A DNA stretch of 64,000 bases, from contig PTJZ01000001.1 in assembly GCA_002937455.1 (NCBI GenBank), positions 372,001-436,000 of the forward strand, in the 5' to 3' direction. The translations under genes and the position numbers were made by a program. This document shows positions 31,048-40,069 of this stretch, piece by piece. The DNA is from Alphaproteobacteria bacterium MarineAlpha11_Bin1 (GTDB lineage: Bacteria; Pseudomonadota; Alphaproteobacteria; MPNO01; UBA830). The notes beneath the pieces are model-generated. The model was given only the letters and a program-made list of their open reading frames with translations. It did no database searches and was not told the origin of the DNA. Each line of letters opens with the position of its first letter. Positions within the stretch are counted from its first letter, which is position 1.

Positions 31048-32028
31048 TCAGCTATAGCCTTCGTATTCTTTGAACCACTCAACGAACTTTGGCACACCGA
31101 CGTCGATCGGCGTGGTGGGCTCGAATCCAATATCGTTCTGGATTGCGTCTATATCGGCTAAGGTCTCCTTTACGTCCCCCAACTGCATAGGTTTCATGAT
31201 CAACTCCGTCTTGCGTCCCAGAGCCTCCTCTAGGAGTTGGATCAGATGCATAAGTGGCACCGAGCGGTTATTACCGATATTATAGACGCGATGCGGCGGC
31301 CCATCTATCGAGATGGGTGGGTTCTCGTACGATGCAACCACGCCCGCGACAATATCATCAATGAATGTGAAGTCGCGCTTCATATCACCATTATTAAAAA
31401 CTTCGATTGGTCTTCCTGCCATCATAGCATCGGCGAATAAGTATAGGGCCATATCAGGCCGTCCCCAAGGTCCGTAGACGGTAAAGAATCGCAAACCCGT
31501 CTGGGGTATGCCGTAAAGATGAGAGTACGCGTAACTCATATGTTCGTTTGCTCGCTTTGTGGCCGCGTAAAGTGAAACTGGTGTATCTGTCGGGTCCTCG
31601 ACCGAGAATGGCAGTTTCTTGTTTCCGCCATATACGGAACTGGAGCTTGCATAAACAAGATGTTCAAAGTCTGGCTGATGTCGGCAGAGTTCTAGTATCG
31701 TCATCTGAGCGACCAGATTGGCATCAACATACTGGAAAGGATGCTCGATTGAGTGGCGTACACCCGCCTGTGCTGCCAGATGGATTGCCCCGGTTACCCC
31801 TGATATAGCCGCTTTCGTCTCGTCCCAAGCCCTTCGGTCGGAGAGATCTAGCCTGTAAAACTGAAACCCGTCACGCTTTACAAGCTGCCCTAATCTCGCA
31901 TTTTTAAGATTGACACTGTAATAGTCATTCAAGCAATCGATGCCTACGACCTCGTGCCCTCGATCAAGTAAACACTTAGCTGTATGAAATCCGATAAATC
32001 CAGCTGCGCCGGTAACTAACGTTTTCAT
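31048..32028 (-). CDS. UDP-glucuronate 4-epimerase-like NAD-dependent epimerase
   Basis: Extended short-chain dehydrogenase, 326 residues, resembling LpsL/CapI UDP-glucuronate 4-epimerases. NAD motif G-A-A-G-F-I-G-F-H at residues 7-15, then D-C-L-N-D-Y-Y, which is typical of that group. The catalytic Y-A-A-T-K and S-S-S-V-Y are present, as is T-G-L-R-F-F-T-V-Y-G-P-W-G-R-P-D-M-A. It would make UDP-galacturonate for cell-surface glycans. Same functional theme as the convergent wecB. Confidence 0.9.
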   Translation of the reverse strand: MKTLVTGAAGFIGFHTAKCLLDRGHEVVGIDCLNDYYSVNLKNARLGQLVKRDGFQFYRLDLSDRRAWDETKAAISGVTGAIHLAAQAGVRHSIEHPFQYVDANLVAQMTILELCRHQPDFEHLVYASSSSVYGGNKKLPFSVEDPTDTPVSLYAATKRANEHMSYAYSHLYGIPQTGLRFFTVYGPWGRPDMALYLFADAMMAGRPIEVFNNGDMKRDFTFIDDIVAGVVASYENPPISIDGPPHRVYNIGNNRSVPLMHLIQLLEEALGRKTELIMKPMQLGDVKETLADIDAIQNDIGFEPTTPIDVGVPKFVEWFKEYEGYS

Positions 32029-32223
32029 GAAACTCAGAACCTAAAAATGCTGTATGTCCGAAACTTTAGAATAAATGGTATCTACCACACCTAGCTGGCT
32101 AGCACACAGATTATGTGTATTCGCCTATAAAGGGGTCAGGCCATTCCTTATACAACTATTTAGTCTGCTTTTGACCGCAAGTGGTTTCCCAGTGTTTAGG
32201 AACGCGCCGTTGATTTTGGCTAG

Positions 32224-33276
32224 TCAACTGAAGGCCGGGATCACTTTCTCTCCAAAAAGCTTCACCGAACGTTCGGCGTCCTCGTAACTTATGTCATGAA
32301 AATTCACCTGTAATGAGGCGTCGTCGATCCCACCGACAAGTTCATCGTAAGATTTTATTTGTTCTATCAGTTTTTCGGGCGGACCAACCCAGGCAGCTCC
32401 TTTTTCAACCTGGCTTTCAAAGGTTTCAGCGTCCAATGCCTCGATCATTTTACCGTAGCCCTTATAATTATCGGATGATGTGCCATCCACCCAGTCTTTA
32501 GCTGCGTCAACGAGCGATTTTAAATATCTATTCAGGGGGGCGCGGGCTATGCGCACAGCCTCCTCGGCATCCTCATGACAGTACATGTGGAAGGCAATCA
32601 TTACACGTCCATCGCCATCATGTCCCGCGGATTGACGGGCATCCCTGTAAATCCGAATTAGCTCACCCATCTGGGCGCCGCCCAGTGGTATAGCCATCAC
32701 GTTGTTACCTTGGCGGCCAGCCTTCTCAAATGACTCTGGAGTGGCGAAAGCCGCCGTCCAAAAGTTGGGTCGCGGGAGCTGTGTGGGACGCGGTAGGGAG
32801 GTTACGTTAGCAAATCTATGGAATTTTCCTTCGTGACTCACATTCTCTCCCGTTAGTAAGAGATCAATTTGTTCGACACCTTCGTCAAAGCGATCGACGC
32901 TTTCATCGAGACTTATTCCGAAGTGCTCGTATTCATGAGGAAGAAAAGCTCTCGCAAATCCGATTTCCAACCTCCCGCCACTAATGGCGTCAAGCATTGA
33001 TAATTCGCCAGCGAGTTTGAGCGGGTTGTTAAAGACCGGCAACACAGCGCCCGTCACCATTCGAGCTTCCTTAGTTCTTTGAGAAGCGGCGGAGAGAAAA
33101 ACAATGGGGTTAGGACTGTAACCTCCATAGGCATGGAAATAATGCTCGACTATACGAATATGTGTGTAGCCGTATGTATCTGCGTACCCTGTCAGTCTGA
33201 GGCTTTCGTTAAAATATTGTTCCCCGGACTTTTGCTCTGGCCCCACACAGGGGAAAAATTGCATCCCAAATTCCAC
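32224..33276 (-). CDS. LLM-class flavin-dependent monooxygenase (luciferase-like)
   Basis: TIM-barrel F420/FMN monooxygenase of the bacterial luciferase family, 350 residues. Typical blocks are I-R-I-V-E-H-Y-F-H near residue 40 and M-L-D-A-I-S-G-G-R-L-E-I-G-F-A-R near 95. The start is a GTG at 33276 with GGGAG six bases before it. No flavin reductase is adjacent. The substrate cannot be inferred from context. Confidence 0.88.
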   Translation of the reverse strand: MEFGMQFFPCVGPEQKSGEQYFNESLRLTGYADTYGYTHIRIVEHYFHAYGGYSPNPIVFLSAASQRTKEARMVTGAVLPVFNNPLKLAGELSMLDAISGGRLEIGFARAFLPHEYEHFGISLDESVDRFDEGVEQIDLLLTGENVSHEGKFHRFANVTSLPRPTQLPRPNFWTAAFATPESFEKAGRQGNNVMAIPLGGAQMGELIRIYRDARQSAGHDGDGRVMIAFHMYCHEDAEEAVRIARAPLNRYLKSLVDAAKDWVDGTSSDNYKGYGKMIEALDAETFESQVEKGAAWVGPPEKLIEQIKSYDELVGGIDDASLQVNFHDISYEDAERSVKLFGEKVIPAFS

Positions 33277-33721
33277 GACTATCTCCCAATGATAAGTATA
33301 TGCCGATCATACCTCGGCACACCTGATACGCTAGCCGCATCAGTATATTGAGTACAGATTAATTACTCCCCGATAATATTTTTTTAAGACATTCTGGAGC
33401 ATTCGAGATGGGCTCTGGACCGGTCATTTCTCGGCTCATTACATACCGTAAAAGTACGGGAAGGTGCTATCGTATGCATCAGGCTCAAGAGGATGGAGGT
33501 ATAGTCTTATATCAGTTATTCATCACAGCACATGGTTTCGGGGTGACCAGTGACCGGCCGTTAGTTACTTACTGCGTACATTCATCGCCAGATCGAGTCG
33601 TCGACATAAGGGTTTGCATCAAATACTAACGCTTCGAGGCGAGAACAAAACCGTATATTTTCGATACCTTAGATGAGGACCTGGTAGACAGTAGTTAATC
33701 AGCTAGTGGCCGGAACGGCCG
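33277..33721. other. Intergenic region upstream of the LLM oxidoreductase
   Basis: About 445 bp. A 73-codon plus-strand frame (33408-33629) has no recognisable features and no ribosome binding site, so I do not call it a gene. No clear repeat, terminator or promoter was seen. Confidence 0.45.
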
Positions 33722-34300
33722 TCAGTCTGCCCCCACATCGTTCGCGACCTTTCCTTCGCCGACGCGGTGCAGGGGGCGCCCCGAATCTGTTAGTGCAACT
33801 ATTACAACGATTTCATCGGCATGCGGCGCGTCCGCTAGAGAGATTTCCATGGCATCAAAGTGGGAAAATGTCCAAACATCTTCCTTGTGATGCAAAGGGC
33901 AATCAATGGTAGTACCTGGGCCACCAACCTTCTTTGCAGAGGGGATAATCGAAGGAGCAGGACCGACAATATTACGTAGTGGTTTGCCCATGGTTGGGTG
34001 CAGGCAGGCTGCGCCATGCTCCTTCTCTCCGTCCTCTCCAATAATCGTTGCCTTGCCGAAACTTTGTACTGCCGTCGCACCGATGCCGAGCGCATCCATC
34101 GCGCGCTGGCCGAGAATCTCGCCTAGTTCCGCGCCGGCGGCTTCAAGTTCGGTTAAATCATGATAATATTGCCCGACATAGGGGTTTTTGATCACCGCCA
34201 CGGCTGCGCATTGTCGGCTGGGTGGATCGACTGGCACGCCAATCTCGGTTCTTGTCTCTTCGACAATAGTAATAAGTTTTCTGATTTGGATGCGTGACAT
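33722..34300 (-). CDS. AA_synth family protein (amino acid synthesis-like)
   Basis: 192 residues, resembling the AA_synth family of uncharacterised proteins named after a proposed role in amino acid synthesis. Characteristic blocks: R-K-L-I-T-I-V-E-E-T near the start, A-A-V-A-V-I-K-N-P-Y-V-G near 38, and G-G-P-G-T-T-I-D-C-P-L-H-H-K-E-D near 125. The ATG at 34300 follows GGAGGGG. It is divergent from ubiD with a 75-bp spacer, so a shared control region is likely. Related proteins often sit beside decarboxylase or amidohydrolase catabolic genes; function is not known. Confidence 0.78.
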   Translation of the reverse strand: MSRIQIRKLITIVEETRTEIGVPVDPPSRQCAAVAVIKNPYVGQYYHDLTELEAAGAELGEILGQRAMDALGIGATAVQSFGKATIIGEDGEKEHGAACLHPTMGKPLRNIVGPAPSIIPSAKKVGGPGTTIDCPLHHKEDVWTFSHFDAMEISLADAPHADEIVVIVALTDSGRPLHRVGEGKVANDVGAD

Positions 34301-34375
34301 ATTTTTCCCCTCCATGGCGCGGTTAAACCGATTATGTCATAAATATTCAAAGATTATTCTGGGAGTGCAGAGCGT

Positions 34376-35779
34376 ATGGATCAATCGATCCGGGGATATC
34401 TCGCCAATTTGGAACAGCAAGGTGAACTGGTGCGGTTTCAAAAGGAAGTAGACCCGCTAGAGAACCTAACTGCGATTGGCTGGAAGACATATGACCGGCT
34501 TGGTAAAGGGTCGCTATTCGACAATCTCAAGGGCTTTCCGGAATGGAAGGTCTGCAACCAGATTCTCATCGACAGACGTAAATGGGGTATCGGTCTCGGC
34601 GTGTCTGAACAAGAAGTCATCGAGACTTTCAATACCCGAGTGAAATCGCCGATTGATACGGTGATGGTTGATGCGGCGCAGGCGCCGATTAAGGAAGTCA
34701 TTTTGAAGGACGAAGATGTTGATCTGACCAAAATACCCGCCGCTTGGACGTCAGAACTCGACCCCGGTCCATTCATCGCATCTGGTATGGCAATTATCAA
34801 GGATCCGGATACCGGTATTCGCAACATGTCGATACACCGCCAGCAAATTATGGGAAAAAACCGCACAGGCTACCTAATCTGCCCACGTCAAGCGCTCCGC
34901 ATCTATCAGAAATACCAAGAGCGTAACGAGGCCATGCCGGTAGCCATGGTGGTCGGTGCGCATCCGGCAATATATTTTTCATCCTCCTATACCGCACCTT
35001 ACGGAGTCGACGAGCTAACGGTGGCCGGTGCACTCATGGGCGAGCCGGTCAGAATGGTAAAATGCGAAACTATAGACATCGAAGTGCCCGCAGAAGCCGA
35101 GATGATTCTAGAAGGTGAAATTCCGCCCGATGCCCATACGCCTGAAGGCCCATTCGGCGAGGGGTCTGGCGGCTACGCGATGGAAGGCTTCACTCAGTAT
35201 CTCGACGTTAAATGCATTAGCCGGCGTGAAAATCCAGTGTTCTATGCAATGCAATGCGGCGCGCCGATGACTGACACCCAAGCGCTCGTAGCAACAGCCA
35301 TCGACATGCTGTTATGGGAACACCTTAAGAATGTTGAAGGGGGGCTCGACCTCCTCGATCTTCGGTGTCTCGGGCTCGCCGGAATGATGGCCGTGGTAAT
35401 TAAGCTACGCCCACGGGTCGAAGGGCAGGCTAAAACCGCGTTGCTGGCGGCACTGTCGGGGCCTCAAATGCATCCGAAACTTGCAATCGCCGTTGACGAG
35501 GACATAGATGCGTCAGATATGCGCCAAGTGTTTTGGTCACTTACCACTCGCGTGCACGCGGAACGCGACGTGATCAAGATCCCCAACGCACGTACTTGGT
35601 CGCTAGATAATGTATCGGACATCGTGCCCGGACAGAGCGCTATGCACCGAATCGGTACTAAAACGCTAGTTGACGCCACCAAGCCGGCGGCGACTGACCC
35701 AGACGGCCGCGAACGGTTCGCCATGGCAATGCCAAAAAATTACGATAGTGTCGAACTCAAAGACTTTTTACCTGACTGA
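34376..35779 (+). CDS. UbiD-family decarboxylase
   Basis: Prenylated-FMN-dependent (de)carboxylase, 467 residues. UbiD-like blocks include R-N-M-S-I-H-R-Q-Q near residue 145 and P-E-G-P-F-G-E-G-S-G-G-Y near 255, which holds part of the E-R-E catalytic set. The GGAG before the ATG supports the start. No ubiX flavin prenyltransferase is next to it. Immediately followed (10 bp) by a cupin and two permeases, which look like one operon for an acidic, probably aromatic or unsaturated, substrate. Confidence 0.88.
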   Translation: MDQSIRGYLANLEQQGELVRFQKEVDPLENLTAIGWKTYDRLGKGSLFDNLKGFPEWKVCNQILIDRRKWGIGLGVSEQEVIETFNTRVKSPIDTVMVDAAQAPIKEVILKDEDVDLTKIPAAWTSELDPGPFIASGMAIIKDPDTGIRNMSIHRQQIMGKNRTGYLICPRQALRIYQKYQERNEAMPVAMVVGAHPAIYFSSSYTAPYGVDELTVAGALMGEPVRMVKCETIDIEVPAEAEMILEGEIPPDAHTPEGPFGEGSGGYAMEGFTQYLDVKCISRRENPVFYAMQCGAPMTDTQALVATAIDMLLWEHLKNVEGGLDLLDLRCLGLAGMMAVVIKLRPRVEGQAKTALLAALSGPQMHPKLAIAVDEDIDASDMRQVFWSLTTRVHAERDVIKIPNARTWSLDNVSDIVPGQSAMHRIGTKTLVDATKPAATDPDGRERFAMAMPKNYDSVELKDFLPD

Positions 35780-35789
35780 GGAGCAAGCC

Positions 35790-36269
35790 ATGTCCGCCAA
35801 CAGTAACGGTCCTGCGTTCGATCCACTCAATATAGAAGCCTTTGTGCGCAATCCCTATTTCCCCACCCACGACACCGCGCTGAATGGTAAGAAACGCCGT
35901 GCATTGGATGATTCGAACGAGCTAACTAAGTTTGGTGTCAACCTGACGGAGATGGCGCCGGGTTCTATCTCAGCCCTACGACCCTGGTACACCGAAGAAG
36001 ACGAATTTATATACATAATTGAGGGCACGCCGACATTAGTTAATGATGCTGGGGCACAGCAGTTGCAGCCAGGAATGTGCGCCTGTTTTCCGACTAATTC
36101 GGGCGATGCGCACCGCTTGGAAAACCTTAGCAAGGCGGTGGTTCTTTTTTTAGAGGTCGGAAACCGGTCGGAGCGGGAAGAAGTCTACTATCCCGATGAT
36201 GATATGGTCATGAGTCGAATGGCTGGCGAGGCGCCCACCTTCACCCATACGGACGGCTCGCCGTATTGA
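35790..36269 (+). CDS. Cupin-domain protein
   Basis: 159 residues with a single cupin barrel: G-S-I-S-A-L-R-P-W-Y-T-E-E-D-E-F-I-Y near residue 57, G-T-P-T-L-V-N-D-A-G and C-F-P-T-N-S-G-D-A-H-R-L. The usual H-x-H-x3-E metal motif is altered to W-Y-T-E-E-D-E, so metal binding may be partial; it resembles the cupins annotated near sugar or aromatic metabolism genes. Start after GAGGAGC; stop overlaps the next gene as TTGA. Its operon position suggests it acts on, or senses, the UbiD substrate. Confidence 0.78.
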   Translation: MSANSNGPAFDPLNIEAFVRNPYFPTHDTALNGKKRRALDDSNELTKFGVNLTEMAPGSISALRPWYTEEDEFIYIIEGTPTLVNDAGAQQLQPGMCACFPTNSGDAHRLENLSKAVVLFLEVGNRSEREEVYYPDDDMVMSRMAGEAPTFTHTDGSPY

Positions 36270-37198
36270 TTCGGCCCGCTTTTGAGCGGATTGCTGGCGT
36301 CGCTACTTGGCTGATGGCGGGAGCGCTGGTAGTCGGGTATGCTGCCCAGCCGGTTGCTGAATTTTTCCGTCCATATATTTTACATACTATGGTGATCCTT
36401 CTGGCGATTGCCATGGTTAGGCTGGATGTTGAGAAACTTCGCGGATATATACGCCGGCCTCGCGTCCTAATCGCCATCGTCATCGTCAACCTTATCGCCG
36501 CACCGCTGATGATGTGGATGCTAATCCAACCGCTTTCAATTCCGCGCGGGCTAGAACAGGGACTTTTCCTGATGGCGGCCGCCCCGATGATCAGTTCCGC
36601 TATCGCCATCGCAACAATATTGGAACTCGACGCACCGTTAGCCGTAGCCGCGATGGTTGCAACCTATGCCATTGTCCCATTTACCCTACCGACACTGTCC
36701 GTATGGCTGATAGGCCTCGATCTCGGGGTGAGTATATGGGAGATGTTCATCCGCCTTTTCGCTACCATCGCCGGTCCAGCGACGCTGGCCTTTATACTGA
36801 GAAGATGGGTATTTAAAAGGGAAATGCTGGCCCGTAACGCTCGAGCAATCGACGGACTGGGGGTGGTGTTCGTTGTGATTTTCTGCCTAGGGATTATGGA
36901 CGGTATAGCGACCTTCGCCGTCGGTCGGGTCGATTACGTCTTCCTGACCCTGGTGGCCGCGTTCGCCGCTAACATAGCGATGCAAGGGTTCGGTACCATA
37001 ATGTTTCTTAAGCTTGGACGCAGGGAGGCCCTGACTATCGGTTTAGTCACCGGGAACACCAATCTGGGCCTCGTCATGGTGGTGCTAGCCGACAAGGCCT
37101 CGCCGGAATTGATCGCCTATTTCGTACTTGGTCAGGTGCCAATGTATTTCCTCCCCGTGGTGGCGCTGCCGATATATCGGCGGCTGATAAAAGCGTGA
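36266..37198 (+). CDS. BASS-like membrane transporter, first of a tandem pair
   Basis: About 310 residues with roughly ten hydrophobic helices, most like the bile acid:Na+ symporter fold. The segment A-L-T-I-G-L-V-T-G-N-T-N-L-G-L-V near residue 255 and the C-terminal Y-F-V-L-G-Q-V-P-M-Y-F-L-P are shared with the next gene. The start is a TTG overlapping the cupin stop. Family assignment is from pattern rather than alignment. It probably imports the anion handled by UbiD. Confidence 0.7.
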   Translation: MIRPAFERIAGVATWLMAGALVVGYAAQPVAEFFRPYILHTMVILLAIAMVRLDVEKLRGYIRRPRVLIAIVIVNLIAAPLMMWMLIQPLSIPRGLEQGLFLMAAAPMISSAIAIATILELDAPLAVAAMVATYAIVPFTLPTLSVWLIGLDLGVSIWEMFIRLFATIAGPATLAFILRRWVFKREMLARNARAIDGLGVVFVVIFCLGIMDGIATFAVGRVDYVFLTLVAAFAANIAMQGFGTIMFLKLGRREALTIGLVTGNTNLGLVMVVLADKASPELIAYFVLGQVPMYFLPVVALPIYRRLIKA

Positions 37199-38130
37199 TC
37201 CCGCTAAAGGGGCTGGACTGGATTGCGAAGCGGGCGACCTGGTTTCTTGCCGCTGGTGTGTTCGGCGGTATTGCCTGGCAGCCATTAGCCGATACGCTAG
37301 CTCCTTGGCTGGAAGTGCTAATCGTTATGAATTTATCGTTGTCGATGATACGCATAGATCCGACCTCCTTAAGGGCTTATCTCCGACGGCCTTACCTAAT
37401 CACTATTGTCTTTATTTTTTCTATGTGTCTTGCGCCTTTAATTTTGTGGGGTCTGACCAAGGCTGCCGGCATAGATGGCCCGCTAGGCGCCGGCATCGTG
37501 TTTCATGCGCTAGCAACACCGATTATGTCGGCACCAGCATTGTGCTTGCTATTCGGTCTCGACGCGGCACTGGCACTGATCATAACGGTTTTGTCATATG
37601 CACTAGTACCATTCACGCTCCCACCGCTAGCGTTGTGGTTACTTGGCATAGAACTCGACGTCACGGTCTGGGAACTGATGTGGAGATTAGGTCGAATTGT
37701 CGGCGTAAGTTTCCTGATCGCGGTGATCGCCCGTTATGTCACGAAGCCCGCATTCCTTCAGGAGCAAGCGTCGCGGATGGATGGGATTATGGTGATTGGC
37801 ATGGTTGGCGTAGCGGTCTCTCTTATGTCGGGGCTGCCGGATTTCGCGTCCGTTAAACCAACTTTTACCGCCACAGTGACCCTCACTACTTTCGCCATCA
37901 ACATCGGATTACAGATATCTGCCGCCACCCTATTTTGGCGCATTGGGCGCCCAGAAGCTTTGACCATCGGCTTGGTTACAGGAAATACAAACGTTGCGCT
38001 TGTTCTCGCAGCAGTCAGCGAAAGTGCTTCATACGACCTTCTAGTATACTTCGTTTTAGGGCAGTTCCCGATCTATATCTTACCGCTGGTCGTCGTCCCT
38101 ATTTATCGGCGAATGGCAGATATTAAGTAA
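37195..38130 (+). CDS. BASS-like membrane transporter, second of a tandem pair
   Basis: 311 residues, ten or so hydrophobic helices, and clearly paralogous to the gene before it: both carry A-L-T-I-G-L-V-T-G-N-T-N and Y-F-V-L-G-Q-[VF]-P-[MI]-Y and end P-I-Y-R-R. GTG start overlapping the previous stop (GTGA), so the two are translationally coupled and may form a heterodimer. The next gene is convergent. Confidence 0.7.
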   Translation: MIPLKGLDWIAKRATWFLAAGVFGGIAWQPLADTLAPWLEVLIVMNLSLSMIRIDPTSLRAYLRRPYLITIVFIFSMCLAPLILWGLTKAAGIDGPLGAGIVFHALATPIMSAPALCLLFGLDAALALIITVLSYALVPFTLPPLALWLLGIELDVTVWELMWRLGRIVGVSFLIAVIARYVTKPAFLQEQASRMDGIMVIGMVGVAVSLMSGLPDFASVKPTFTATVTLTTFAINIGLQISAATLFWRIGRPEALTIGLVTGNTNVALVLAAVSESASYDLLVYFVLGQFPIYILPLVVVPIYRRMADIK

Positions 38131-38422
38131 GAGCAGTGGAACCAAGGCCCACCGCTCATATTAAGATCGACATCTTCGGCAGGGAGAGCAGCCGGGCATT
38201 CCAGCTTGACAGCTGAAAACCCGATCCTAGAGAGCCGCGACCAGATAACTGGGCATTCGTCCCCGGTTCGCGGCGCGCCTATCCCTAGGGTAATATCGAT
38301 TTCGCCAGGATCCTGTGCCGGCGGCATTCGATCCATGATGAAATGCTTCTAGATAACGGTTGCGCCCAAGGTAGCGACCGCAGTTTGGAATATAATTCCA
38401 TCTCTTTGGTCTGCCGCGGAAT

Positions 38423-39490
38423 CTACTCAGCAGCGACCGCCATTTCTCCCTGCTCTTCCGCTATTTTGCGGTCGATCATATTACGTGCTGCGATAGAACC
38501 CGCATCCTGAATCGTGTCAATCACGGGCTTATCATCCCAGTTTTCCTGTTGCTTGTTAAAGACCTCCCAATCCTGATGAAACGCCGTGAATATCTGCTTA
38601 TAAGACATCTCGGTCATTTCGTCGGTAACCGGCTTACCTTCTATCTGATAGGCATTTGACCAGAAATAATGTGTTGTGGTTTCAGTTTCGGGCGTCACAA
38701 AATTGAGATTGTGAAAGCCAAACCCGCCACTAGGAACTGGAAGATCAATATCAGTGAACCCGAAATCTTTTCCTCCCGCGGCACCCTTGGCCGCCCCGGT
38801 AAACAGGCGTACGGCTCCCGGCATCTGAAATTCGATTATCTGCCATCTATCAACAATGTCGTTTTCAGTCCAACCACCCATTTTCTGATAGGTCGGCGCC
38901 GGATTTTGCCCTACCGTCCATCTCGCGACGGTTACAGAGTCGTCATTCTTCAACGTACGGATCCTGGCCGCCTCTGCCACTGCGGCGTTTCCAATTGTCG
39001 AGCGGTGCACAAAGCCGAGATGTGAGAGATCGAGAAGGTTGTCTACGACCAATTTATAGTCGCATTTGACATAAAAATAAGTGCCCTTGTCACCCCAATC
39101 GTCAGAGGTTTTCCAAGGATAAGGAACGATTAGACCGTCGTCAGCAAGCGCCGGGTCACCCATCCAAATCCATACCCAGTTATATTTTTCAACGATCGGA
39201 TATGTGCTGACCTCAGCCCCTGGCGGGATCTTAGATTGGCCGGGCACGTGAATGCACTTACCTGCCGTATCAAACTGTAGGCCGTGATAATAGCACTCGA
39301 GCTTATCCCCGACGAGGTGGCCCTTAGACAGGGGCATACGGCGATGGCAGCAGCGGTCCTCAAAAGCTAACGGCGTTCCGTCCTCTTTTCGCCAGAAAAC
39401 GATATTCTCATTGCAGATGGTGCGGGCCATCGGAGTTCGGTTAATTTCCTCCGGCTGTGCACAGACGTACCATGTATTCCTGAGAAACAT
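38423..39490 (-). CDS. Rieske non-haem iron oxygenase (vanillate demethylase-like)
   Basis: Aromatic ring-hydroxylating or O-demethylating oxygenase alpha subunit, 355 residues. Rieske ligands in C-C-H-R-R-M-P and C-Y-Y-H-G-L (C-x-H ... C-x2-H), N-terminal; mononuclear iron ligands in D-N-L-L-D-L-S-H-L-G-F-V-H (D-x2-H-x4-H). It resembles the VanA/phenoxybenzoate group. No reductase partner gene is adjacent. RidA lies divergently 146 bp away. Confidence 0.88.
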   Translation of the reverse strand: MFLRNTWYVCAQPEEINRTPMARTICNENIVFWRKEDGTPLAFEDRCCHRRMPLSKGHLVGDKLECYYHGLQFDTAGKCIHVPGQSKIPPGAEVSTYPIVEKYNWVWIWMGDPALADDGLIVPYPWKTSDDWGDKGTYFYVKCDYKLVVDNLLDLSHLGFVHRSTIGNAAVAEAARIRTLKNDDSVTVARWTVGQNPAPTYQKMGGWTENDIVDRWQIIEFQMPGAVRLFTGAAKGAAGGKDFGFTDIDLPVPSGGFGFHNLNFVTPETETTTHYFWSNAYQIEGKPVTDEMTEMSYKQIFTAFHQDWEVFNKQQENWDDKPVIDTIQDAGSIAARNMIDRKIAEEQGEMAVAAE

Positions 39491-39636
39491 TTTTTATTCC
39501 CTCAAATTTAGAATTAAACTTTAGCTTAGTGCCTTTAAGAGGTTGGTTCAATAAATTACGATCCGGATACTTGCCGGGACCCCATGAGGTTTCTATAGAA
39601 GAGTCCAAAGACTCAGGTTTATCTTAGGAGGTAGAG

Positions 39637-40035
39637 ATGGAAAACCGTGCTTTTTATCCTGAAAAAATGCAAATGCCTTTGGGTCTTTATGCTCACGGCG
39701 TGGAGGTTCCCGAAGATGCCAAGCTGACTTTCGTGGCGGGACAGGTAGGTATGGATTTCGGCGGGAATGTACCGGACGATTTTGAGGGCCAAGCGCGAAA
39801 TGCTTGGAATAATTGCCTCGCCGTTCTCGAACACAACCGCCTTCGCGTCAGTGACGTGGTCCACGTAAAGCATTTTATCACTGATGCTGCAAACATGGAA
39901 TTGTACAACATGATAAGGGCTGAATTTTTGGGCGAAAACAGACCAACGTCAACCCTTCTGATCGTTGCGGGACTAGCCGATCCCCATTTCTTGGTTGAGG
40001 TTGAAATGATTGCTGCATCGACACGAAAGGCATAG
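39637..40035 (+). CDS. RidA/YER057c/UK114 family protein
   Basis: 132 residues. RidA proteins deaminate reactive enamine/imine intermediates; others in the superfamily work in specific catabolic pathways. The family blocks T-F-V-A-G-Q-V-G and R-P-T-S-T-L-L-I-V then L-V-E-V-E-M-I-A are present, including the key arginine. Excellent ribosome binding site AGGAGGTAGAG before the ATG. It stands between the Rieske and GMC oxidoreductase genes. Confidence 0.9.
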   Translation: MENRAFYPEKMQMPLGLYAHGVEVPEDAKLTFVAGQVGMDFGGNVPDDFEGQARNAWNNCLAVLEHNRLRVSDVVHVKHFITDAANMELYNMIRAEFLGENRPTSTLLIVAGLADPHFLVEVEMIAASTRKA

Positions 40036-40069
40036 GAAACTTTATTTGGTCAAGGTTTTGAGTTCCCTA

